Assembly: GCA_030825115.1 (NCBI GenBank)
Contig: JAPJQL010000008.1
Coordinates: 1-64,000 of the forward strand
DNA from: Lachnospiraceae bacterium
GTDB taxonomy: Bacteria; Bacillota; Clostridia; Lachnospirales; Lachnospiraceae
Length of the DNA stretch: 64,000 nucleotides
Direction of reading: 5' to 3'
Shown here: piece after piece, positions 57,300 to 64,000 of the stretch
Numbering within the stretch: the stretch's first letter is position 1
How the letters are laid out: each line of letters begins with the position of its first letter
Made by a program: the position numbers and the translations under genes
Notes under the pieces: model-generated
Told to the model about the DNA's origin: nothing
The model's input: the letters and a program-made list of their open reading frames with translations, nothing else
Database searches by the model: none

Positions 57300-58958
57300 A
57301 TGAAAAAAGTGCTGGTATCCGTTCTCACGATAGTGATATCCCTATGTATCATTGCATCCGCAGCAGGTGGTTTTTTCTTATACCGCAAATTTGCGCCGTC
57401 TAAGGAAATGGCTGATCCGTCCGACTGGTTTGCCGTGTCGAACGATGTGGTTGCGCTGGTACTGGACAACGAACTGGATGAGAAAAACACCGGGCGGTAT
57501 ATTGACGGACAGTCCTATCTTCCGCTTGATTGGGTCAATGACAATCTGAATGAACGGTTTTACTGGGACAGCGCTCAGAAACAGATGATATATACTTTGC
57601 CGGAATCGATTGTATATGCCGATACGACGACGCTTTCCAGTGAAGGAAAGCCGCTGGTCGTGGAGCAGGACGGTCAGGTGTGGCTGCTGACGGGGCTGGT
57701 CCAGACCTATACGGATATCAGGATCGAGCTGTTTGACGACGGTGAAGTAAAGCGTGTATTTGTGGATACGCAGTGGGAGCCCCAACAGGTTGCCCGGATA
57801 AAACGGGACGGGAAGGTGCGGGTACTTGGCGGCATAAAAAGTGCGGTTCTCACGGATGTTTTAAAGGGCAGCGAGGTCGTCGTGCTGGAGAGCCTGGAGA
57901 ACTGGTCCAGAATACGGACGCCGGACGGATACCTGGGCTATATCCAGAACAAACGGCTGGAGGATCAGCGTGAAATGACGCTGGTGAGCACGTTTGAAGA
58001 GCCGGTGTATACAAGCATTTCCATGGAGGAGCCGGTCTGCCTGGTCTGGCATCAGGTGACGACCGAGAAGGCGAATCAGGCGATGGAACGTCTGATGGCC
58101 AATACAAAAGGGGTAAATGTGATCGCGCCAACCTGGTTCATGCTGACAGATAATACCGGTAAGTACCATTCTCTGGCGGACAGATCTTATGTTGACAAGG
58201 CCCATGCCATGGGGCTTCAGGTATGGGGCGTGCTGGACAATTTTAATATGGGCGAAAATGTGCAGTCCGAGATCTTGTTTGCCAGCACAGAGGCCAGGAA
58301 GAACCTGATCGCGGGTCTGATGGAAGATGTGAAGAAGTACGGGCTTGACGGTATCAATCTGGATATTGAAGGAATCAAGCCGTCGGCGGGACCGCATTAT
58401 GTACAGTTTATCCGTGAGCTTTCCGTAGAATGCAGGAAGAATAAGGTTGTGCTTTCTGTGGACACCTATGTGCCGTCGGCGTATACGGCATTTTATAACC
58501 GCGCCGAGCAGGGCAGGGTTGCCGATTATGTGATCATCATGGGATATGACGAGCATTATGCCGGTGGAGAGATGGGTTCTGTGGCCTCACTGGGGTACGA
58601 GCGCAAGGGGATTGAAGATACGATGAGCGTGGTACCGGCAGAGAAGATCATCAGCGCCATTCCATTCTATACCAGGATATGGAAGGAAACGGATGAAAAG
58701 GTGACTTCTACCGCAATGGGAATTGCCAGGGCAAAGGAATGGATCAGAGAGAATAACGTGGAGCTTTACTGGCAGGAAGAGCTTGGACAGTACTACGGAG
58801 AGCTGGACCAGGGCGATGAGAAATATTATATCTGGATGGAGGAAGAGGAGTCCATTGGCAGGAAAATGGAGCTGATTCGGCAAAATGACCTGGCAGGCGT
58901 GGCATGCTGGAAGCTGGGATTTGAACCGGCGGAAATCTGGGATGTGATCAATCCGTGA
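57300..58958 (+). CDS. Secreted GH18-domain protein with SH3-like domain
   Basis: 552 residues from the ATG at 57300, with AGGAGG upstream and TATAAT at 57255-57260. An N-terminal membrane anchor is followed by a region like the copper-amine-oxidase N-terminal domain (RYIDGQSYLPLDWVNDNL), an SH3-like domain (VVVLESLENWSRIRTPDGYLGYIQ), and a GH18 barrel (about 235-550). The catalytic motif is GLDGINLDIEGI with the acid Glu, and VIIMGYDEHYAG is typical. It resembles spore-germination and cell-wall hydrolases that cut N-acetylglucosamine linkages. It is followed by two more exported envelope genes. Confidence 0.9.
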   Translation: MKKVLVSVLTIVISLCIIASAAGGFFLYRKFAPSKEMADPSDWFAVSNDVVALVLDNELDEKNTGRYIDGQSYLPLDWVNDNLNERFYWDSAQKQMIYTLPESIVYADTTTLSSEGKPLVVEQDGQVWLLTGLVQTYTDIRIELFDDGEVKRVFVDTQWEPQQVARIKRDGKVRVLGGIKSAVLTDVLKGSEVVVLESLENWSRIRTPDGYLGYIQNKRLEDQREMTLVSTFEEPVYTSISMEEPVCLVWHQVTTEKANQAMERLMANTKGVNVIAPTWFMLTDNTGKYHSLADRSYVDKAHAMGLQVWGVLDNFNMGENVQSEILFASTEARKNLIAGLMEDVKKYGLDGINLDIEGIKPSAGPHYVQFIRELSVECRKNKVVLSVDTYVPSAYTAFYNRAEQGRVADYVIIMGYDEHYAGGEMGSVASLGYERKGIEDTMSVVPAEKIISAIPFYTRIWKETDEKVTSTAMGIARAKEWIRENNVELYWQEELGQYYGELDQGDEKYYIWMEEEESIGRKMELIRQNDLAGVACWKLGFEPAEIWDVINP

Positions 58959-59007
58959 GATATGAGTATGATAGTCAGATATAAAAAGAAACTGAGAGGG
59001 TAAGGGT

Positions 59008-60510
59008 ATGAGAGAAAGATGGATGTATAAAATGTCTGGGGCAGGCCGTCGGGCAAGGCTGCTGGTATTGGCTGCTGTCATGGTGGCTGCAGCCGTTTTT
59101 TGGGCAGCGGGCTGTACCAGACGGACAGGGACAGAGGAGATTCCGACCGATACGGGAGGCGTTGCCGGAATAGAGTCATCGTCTGCAGAATCGTCCGATA
59201 TGGGACCGGAGTCCCAGGAGCCTTCCACCATCGAATCATTTCCAACCTCAGAATCAGAGACGGAACCAGAGACGCCGGAGGAGACAGAGCCGGAAATCAG
59301 ATGGGAAAAGACGGCGATTGTGGCTACGGATATCCATTATCTCGCCCGTTCGCTGACGGATGGAGGAAGCAGTTTCCGGTATATGGTAGAACACGGAGAC
59401 GGAAAGGTAGTAACTTATATTGAGCAGATCGTGGACGCGTTTTTGGAGGAAGTGATTGCACAGAAGCCGGATATGCTGATACTCAGCGGTGATTTGACGC
59501 TCGACGGGGAGAGGAGAAGCCATGAAGAGCTGGCCGGGAAACTGTACGCGGTGCAGGAAGCGGGGATTCCGGTTCTGGTGATTCCAGGCAATCATGATAT
59601 CAACAACCGGCATGCTGCAGAATACAGGGGAAATGACCGGCTTCCGACAGAGTTTACCACACCGGAGGAGTTTTTGGATATTTACAGGGATTTTGGTTAT
59701 AACGAAGCGATCAGCCGGGACAGGGCAACACTCAGCTATGTCTATGAGGTGGATGAATATAACCGGCTGCTGATGCTGGATACCTGCCAGTACCAGCAGA
59801 AAGCACGGGTGGGCGGCGCGATTTTGTCGGATACATATGACTGGATCGACATGCAGCTTGAGGAAGCCTGGGACGATGGGATGAATATCATACCGGTAGC
59901 CCATCATAACCTGCTGGACCAGAGTGAGATCTATGTGGATGACTGTACGATTGAACACAGCGAACAGCTTGTGGAGCGGCTGGGGGACTGGAATGTGCCG
60001 CTGTTTTTGTCCGGCCATCTGCATGTACAGCATACCAAGCGTTCTGATGAGGACCGTGGCATCTGGGAGATGGTGACCAGCTCGCTGGCGACGCCGGCAT
60101 GCCAGTATGGGGTGCTGAAGTTCAGAGATGACGGAAGCTTTGACTATCATACCCGGGCGGTAGATGTGGAAGTGTGGGCGAAACGCCATAACCGGACCGA
60201 AGCGGATCTGCTAAATTTTGATGAATTTAAGGAACCGTTTTTGAAGCGGGTGTTTTATAACCAGTCCTATGATAAGCTCCAGCTGATCCCTCAGCTTGAT
60301 GAGAGCCAGAGACGGCGGATGTCGGAGGTTTATACGGAGCTGAATTATCATTATTATCAGGGAGATGCTTTTTTAGTCCGGGACAAGATTTTGAAAAGCC
60401 CGGATTATGAGCTGTGGCTGGGCGATGGCTCCTCTACTGTGCTGACGGACTATGTGGAATACATTATTTCAGATGCAAAGCGGGATTATAACCGGGTTTC
60501 AGGGAAGTAA
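59008..60510 (+). CDS. Metallophosphoesterase lipoprotein
   Basis: 500 residues. The signal peptide has a lipobox (FWAAGC), followed by a Thr/Ser/Glu-rich linker of about 60 residues. The calcineurin-like metal sites are in order: VATDIHYLARS, SGDLTLDGERRSHEEL, IPGNHDINN, VAHHNLLDQ and SGHLHVQH. It acts outside the cell on a phosphate ester, perhaps of a cell-wall polymer or nucleotide. The position between a GH18 protein and an amidase suggests an envelope role. Substrate unknown. Confidence 0.9.
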   Translation: MRERWMYKMSGAGRRARLLVLAAVMVAAAVFWAAGCTRRTGTEEIPTDTGGVAGIESSSAESSDMGPESQEPSTIESFPTSESETEPETPEETEPEIRWEKTAIVATDIHYLARSLTDGGSSFRYMVEHGDGKVVTYIEQIVDAFLEEVIAQKPDMLILSGDLTLDGERRSHEELAGKLYAVQEAGIPVLVIPGNHDINNRHAAEYRGNDRLPTEFTTPEEFLDIYRDFGYNEAISRDRATLSYVYEVDEYNRLLMLDTCQYQQKARVGGAILSDTYDWIDMQLEEAWDDGMNIIPVAHHNLLDQSEIYVDDCTIEHSEQLVERLGDWNVPLFLSGHLHVQHTKRSDEDRGIWEMVTSSLATPACQYGVLKFRDDGSFDYHTRAVDVEVWAKRHNRTEADLLNFDEFKEPFLKRVFYNQSYDKLQLIPQLDESQRRRMSEVYTELNYHYYQGDAFLVRDKILKSPDYELWLGDGSSTVLTDYVEYIISDAKRDYNRVSGK

Positions 60511-60562
60511 GCAGTTCTTTTTTCGCTGTCATCTTACTATATTGAATTATAGTCTGAGCGAA

Positions 60563-61273
60563 ATGGATGGATGTGGAGTGATAGAGCGAAAACCGGAAAT
60601 GCTGATGGGTGTCATGCTGCTGGTCGTTGTGTTCCTGGTATCCCGTCACGCGGGAATGATGGTGTCCGGGCAAAATGTGATTGCAGGGAAGGAGAGACCG
60701 GTAGTCGTTATCGACAGCGGGCACGGGGGAAACGACCCGGGAAAAGTCGGGGTGGACGGGACTCTGGAAAAAGATATCAATCTCCAGATTGCCAGGCGTC
60801 TCCAGGCATATCTTGAAGCCTCGGATGTAAAGGTCGTGATGACCCGGGAAGATGATAACGGGCTGTATGAAAGCGGAGACAGCCATAAAAAAATGGCAGA
60901 TATGAAGAACCGGTGCGCCGCCATCGAGGCGGCAAAACCGGATATTGTAGTGAGCATTCATCAGAACAGCTACCATGAGGAAGCAATCAGCGGAGCCCAG
61001 GTTTTTTACTATAAGGACTCCGAGAAGGGGAAGCGGCTGGCGGAGATCATCCAAAAACGATTTGATTTCGTGCTGGGAGACCAGAACCGCCGGGTGGCAA
61101 AGGCAAATGGGAATTATTATCTGCTGCTGCATGTGAAACAGCCGATCGTGATCGTGGAGTGCGGTTTTTTGTCGAACTGGAAGGAATCGGCGTCGTTGAA
61201 CTCGGAGGAATATCAGAACCGGGTGGCGTGGACGATTCATATGGGGGTTATGGAGTATTTGAACCAAAGATAA
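60563..61273 (+). CDS. N-acetylmuramoyl-L-alanine amidase, CwlD-like
   Basis: 236 residues from the ATG at 60563; starts at 60578 (GTG) or 60599 are also possible. A membrane helix (about 15-30) is followed by an Amidase_3 domain with all sites: VIDSGHGGNDPG with the first His, TLEKDINLQIARRL with Glu, SIHQNSYHEE with the second His, and VIVECGFLSN with the catalytic Glu. It resembles CwlD, which removes peptides so that muramic lactam can form in the spore cortex. The length and single domain fit. The upstream gene ends 52 bases before. Confidence 0.88.
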   Translation: MDGCGVIERKPEMLMGVMLLVVVFLVSRHAGMMVSGQNVIAGKERPVVVIDSGHGGNDPGKVGVDGTLEKDINLQIARRLQAYLEASDVKVVMTREDDNGLYESGDSHKKMADMKNRCAAIEAAKPDIVVSIHQNSYHEEAISGAQVFYYKDSEKGKRLAEIIQKRFDFVLGDQNRRVAKANGNYYLLLHVKQPIVIVECGFLSNWKESASLNSEEYQNRVAWTIHMGVMEYLNQR

Positions 61274-61372
61274 CGTAAATACAAGGAATTTGGGCACTGT
61301 TCGGGGTGTGACAGTGCCTTTTGTCTACCATAAAATTTGATATAATAAAGGAAAATTAATTGGAGGTTGAGA

Positions 61373-62152
61373 ATGAAGGAGGAAAAGGTCTTAAAAGCCA
61401 AAATAAATGCCAAAGGGATGCAAATTTCCGTTGTATCAGATGGAAGTTGTGATGATTATATCTCTTTAACTGATATTGCGAAATATAAAAGTGAAGATCC
61501 GGCTGCCACAATTCAAAACTGGATGCGAAGCCGTGATGTCATTGAATTTTTAGGACTTTGGGAGATGTTACATAATCCGGATTTTAAACCCCTCGAATTC
61601 GAGGGGTTTAAGTCGCAGGCCGGTTCAAATGCATTTACCTTATCCCCGAAACGTTGGGTGGAAGCAACAGCCGCTATCGGTATGTATTCCAAATCTGGAC
61701 GTAATGGTGGAACTTTTGCACATAGGGATATTGCATTTGAATTTGCCTCTTGGATTTCCGCAGAGTTTAAACTATATATCATAACAGATTATCAACGGTT
61801 AAAGGTAGATGAAAACAGTAGGTTGTCATTAAACTGGAATATGAACCGCGAAATCTCTAAAATTAATTACCGAATTCATACAGACGTCATAAAAGAGCAT
61901 CTGATTGTTCCAGAATTGCCAAAACAATATCAGAGTTTTACATATGCAACTGAAGCAGATGTTTTGAATGTGGCAATGTTTGGTATGACTGCAAAGCAAT
62001 GGCGTGAAGCTAATCCAAATCTTGATGGAAATATTCGAGACCATGCCACGCTTCAACAACTTATTATTTTATCTAATCTTGAAAGCCTGGATGCGGAGAT
62101 GATAAAGCAAGGTATAGTCCGAAATAACCGGCTGGTAAATAGTTCCCTTTGA
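61373..62152 (+). CDS. KilA-N domain protein
   Basis: 259 residues from the ATG at 61373, preceded by GGAGG. The KilA-N DNA-binding domain covers about residues 10-110: YISLTDIAKYKSEDPAATIQNWMRSRDVIEFLGLWE, then FKSQAGSNAFTLSPKRWVEATAAIGM and AFEFASWISAEFKLYIITDYQ. Such proteins come from phages and mobile elements. The C-terminal part has TYATEADVLNVAMFGMTAKQWRE. A 28-bp perfect palindrome lies inside the gene at 61584-61611. Remnants of other mobile genes follow, so this is a small foreign patch. Confidence 0.9.
   Translation: MKEEKVLKAKINAKGMQISVVSDGSCDDYISLTDIAKYKSEDPAATIQNWMRSRDVIEFLGLWEMLHNPDFKPLEFEGFKSQAGSNAFTLSPKRWVEATAAIGMYSKSGRNGGTFAHRDIAFEFASWISAEFKLYIITDYQRLKVDENSRLSLNWNMNREISKINYRIHTDVIKEHLIVPELPKQYQSFTYATEADVLNVAMFGMTAKQWREANPNLDGNIRDHATLQQLIILSNLESLDAEMIKQGIVRNNRLVNSSL
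61584..61611 (+). repeat. 28-bp perfect palindrome inside KilA-N gene
   Basis: The two 14-base halves meet at 61597/61598 and are exact reverse complements, from TTAAACCCCTCGAA to TTCGAGGGGTTTAA. The RNA can form a 12-bp stem with an AATT loop. It encodes the FKPLEFEGFK part of the KilA-N domain. Confidence 0.85.
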
Positions 62153-62156
62153 AAAA

Positions 62157-62383
62157 TTACAAATATGGTCCAAATACTTTTTTATTATATGCTTTGCGAT
62201 TGGGTTTTGATATTGATGATATAGGCACAGTTGCATCAGAGAGTATTACTTTTCGTCCAAGTTCGCCATATAATCTTTGATAGTCCTTGTTTTGAAAAAT
62301 AGCATAGTCTCTCGGGTCAACACCCTCGCATCGTGAGCGCATCAGCCAGTGACTTGTTATGTTCTTTTATTTCCAAACGATCA
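62157..62383 (-). pseudogene. Remnant of a DinD-like mobile gene
   Basis: Two minus-strand frames join here. One reads RLEIKEHNKSLADALT, and the other reads RCEGVDPRDYAIFQNKDYQRLYGELG, then a tail with no resemblance to the family. Together they look like a part of the DinD-like, damage-inducible family (DYAIFQN, LYG), interrupted by a frameshift near 62325 and truncated at both ends. It is probably the decayed partner of the KilA-N gene. Confidence 0.45.
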
Positions 62384-62561
62384 GGTAGCCGTGTATTCTT
62401 ACTGTGAGAATGCGGTGGAGCTGGATGGCACAAAACGATTCCCGGTCCAGCCGGGGAGTGGACCAAGATTTGAGGAATTTGACGGTAGCAGGCATAATTT
62501 TTATTTGATCTATGAGCTCGGTTCAAAAGTGCTGCACGCGGATATGAAGACGGAGTGCTGA
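62383..62561 (+). pseudogene. C-terminal gene fragment, unknown
   Basis: An open frame from about 62383 reads QVAVYSYCENAVELDG, KRFPVQPGSGPRFEEFDGSR and ends VLHADMKTEC. Its left part runs antisense to the DinD-like remnant, so the real homology starts near 62383. It looks like the end of a truncated gene, but the family is not known to me. It may also be a chance frame. Confidence 0.35.
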
Positions 62562-62672
62562 CCGGCTGTGATGCGGTTGGGACGCCTCCGGATCGAAGCG
62601 GACGGCTGGAGGCTGTAGATCAAGCCTGTTTTGGTTCACCGGTTTGTATCCGCTTTTTCTCTGAAACCGTGT

Positions 62673-64000
62673 TTACAGATTTAACCCACCCGTAGCCGGA
62701 TTATCAATCAATTCTCCGTCCTCCTCAAACCGTGAACCGTGGCATGGGCAGTCCCAGGAGCGCTCTGCCTCGTTCCATTTCAGCGCACAGCCCATGTGTG
62801 GGCAGCGGGGGCTGGATATGGTCAGAAGGTTTTTTGTGGACTCCAGTGCATTGATGGCCAGCTGGGGACGGAGGATGCTCCTGGACGGCGAAAATACGGC
62901 GGCGTCCGGGTTTTCTTTTCCCGTCACCATATCGGTCAGCAGCATGGCGGATACCATCGAAGAGGTCATCCCCCACTTATTAAACCCGGCGGCTACATAC
63001 AGATTTGGCGTATTTTTGGAGTAATGGCCAATGTAAGGGACGTCGTCCAATGTCATACAGTCCTGGGTGGACCAGCAAAAGCGCTCCCTGGCATCCGGGT
63101 AATGCTGCGCCGCGAACTGTCTGAGTTCGTCCCAGTTCCCTCCGGGTTTTCCTGTCCGGTGGCTTCCGCCGCCAAGCAGCAGAAGGTTATGGTAGTTGCG
63201 GAACGATAATCCTGTCTTGGCTTCGTCAACGTACATCCCCTTTACATCCTGTGCATGTTCCAGAGCGATTACGTAGGAGCGGTGCTGGTACATCTTCAGA
63301 AAATAGCTTCCGTGTTTGTTGAGAAACGGAAAATGGGTTGCAACGATGATCTGATCGGCCGTTATGTTCCCGTGCGGTGTCTTTGCCTTGCATCCAACCA
63401 GTTCCTGTACCATCGTATGTTCATAAATATTCAGGTCTTTTGAAATTGCCGAAAGAAAAGCGAGGGGATCAAACTGCGCCTGCTTTTCAAATCGGACTGC
63501 TCCTGCGACGGGAAACGGGAGAGGGAGTGAAATCCCGGATTCTACGGGAGTATATGCGGAAAAATTCAGTTGGTTAAGGGCGGCCAACTCCTCGTGGATG
63601 ATCTGCGGATTGGTTCGGGAGTATACAAATGAATCTTGTTCTTCATAATCACAATCAATTTCCTTACAAAGTTCCTCATATTTTTTCACCGCTTCCTGGT
63701 TGGCATGGAGATACATGGCGGCTTTTTCGGCACCGAACTGCTTGATGAGTTTGTGGTAGATGAGCCCATGCTGAGAGGTGATTTTTGCGGTAGTATTTTT
63801 TGTGACGCCGCTGCAGATGGTTTCTGCTTCTGCCAGAACATAGTCGATTCCGGCTTTCTCAAGCAGAAAGGCACACAAAATCCCTGCGATCCCTCCGCCG
63901 ATGACGAGAACTTCAGTCCTGATATCTGTGTCCAGGCATGGGAAGCCGGGCAGCGGGGAAGAATGACTCCATACAGATTTATTTTTGCCTGTGTTATTTT
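62673..64000 (-). CDS. FAD oxidoreductase with C-terminal Rieske domain, 5' end cut
   Basis: The frame is open to the window edge, so the start lies outside; at least 442 codons are here. The dinucleotide-binding loop VLVIGGGIAGILCAFLLEKAG begins near 63930 on the minus strand, preceded by SSPLPGFPCLDTDIRTEV. The middle is a DAO-type fold, with LLLLGGGSHRTGKPGG and VPYIGHYSKNTPNLYVAAGFNKWG. The last 60 residues are a Rieske [2Fe-2S] site: CPHMGC and CPCHGSRF. Substrate unknown. The family is common in Firmicutes. Confidence 0.93.
   Translation of the reverse strand, partial: NNTGKNKSVWSHSSPLPGFPCLDTDIRTEVLVIGGGIAGILCAFLLEKAGIDYVLAEAETICSGVTKNTTAKITSQHGLIYHKLIKQFGAEKAAMYLHANQEAVKKYEELCKEIDCDYEEQDSFVYSRTNPQIIHEELAALNQLNFSAYTPVESGISLPLPFPVAGAVRFEKQAQFDPLAFLSAISKDLNIYEHTMVQELVGCKAKTPHGNITADQIIVATHFPFLNKHGSYFLKMYQHRSYVIALEHAQDVKGMYVDEAKTGLSFRNYHNLLLLGGGSHRTGKPGGNWDELRQFAAQHYPDARERFCWSTQDCMTLDDVPYIGHYSKNTPNLYVAAGFNKWGMTSSMVSAMLLTDMVTGKENPDAAVFSPSRSILRPQLAINALESTKNLLTISSPRCPHMGCALKWNEAERSWDCPCHGSRFEEDGELIDNPATGGLNL

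Noticed and set aside
1..64000. CRISPR array or intact insertion sequence
   Set aside because: No regularly spaced repeats and no transposase reading frame were seen.

Overview
The window looks like chromosomal DNA of an anaerobic Firmicute of the Lachnospiraceae (Clostridium cluster XIVa) type. This rests on strong AGGAGG ribosome binding sites, TTGACA/TATAAT promoters, a low-to-mid GC content and the gene set: rpsF-ssb-rpsR, gdpP-rplI-dnaB, mecA, a PerR-type Fur protein, pyruvate formate-lyase and many small Lachnospiraceae families (DUF4317, DUF951, DUF1858). The species cannot be fixed from the sequence alone.

Layout. 1-2030: tRNA-Glu (3' part), tRNA-Cys and a 1.8-kb decayed island between two 76-bp copies of the tRNA-Cys 3' end. 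It holds an integrase remnant, an Xre regulator and a secreted protein. 2157-5618: DUF4143-type ATPase, small protein, phosphoribosyltransferase-like protein and a choline-binding-repeat amidase. 5648-11407: a tctCBA-sulfatase-GntR/LacI operon with repeated operator-like motifs at its promoter. 11516-15616: lysyltransferase-domain protein, GNAT, sirtuin, aldo/keto reductase and DUF951 genes. 15620-21124: AraC regulator, sugar ABC transporter and a NahK-like sugar kinase. 21204-31576 (minus): an eight-gene exopolysaccharide operon (lipoprotein, VTC domain, DUF4956, CotH, glycosidase-like, HEAT, GT2 synthase, degenerate GGDEF-EAL). 31774-45904: ribosomal/replication genes, pgsA-like, two-component system, MATE, cysteine desulfidase plus symporter, DUF4317, gdpP-rplI-dnaB. 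45960-48624: MerR gene with a structured leader, small genes, a broken ATPase, peptidase C26 and ferredoxin. 48735-52037 (minus): a pyruvate formate-lyase locus in which the glycyl-radical domain is a separate gene. 52184-54632: DUF1858, QueD-like, PerR-like and MecA. 54705-61273: an atypical protein kinase fused to a pseudo-ATPase, a second pseudo-ATPase, and secreted GH18, phosphoesterase and CwlD-like amidase. 61373-64000: KilA-N protein, a decayed junction and a Rieske-FAD oxidoreductase running off the end.

How genes work together. The Tct operon would import an organic anion and remove sulfate from it under its own regulator. The ABC operon would import a sugar, probably amino-sugar-containing, and phosphorylate it. 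The minus-strand operon would build, trim and anchor a surface polysaccharide. PFL, its detached radical subunit and its activase form one anaerobic pyruvate-to-formate module. The most novel-looking items are the split PFL, the polysaccharide operon with a catalytically degenerate EAL protein, the kinase/pseudo-ATPase pair with a possible AUC start, and the tRNA-Cys micro-island.
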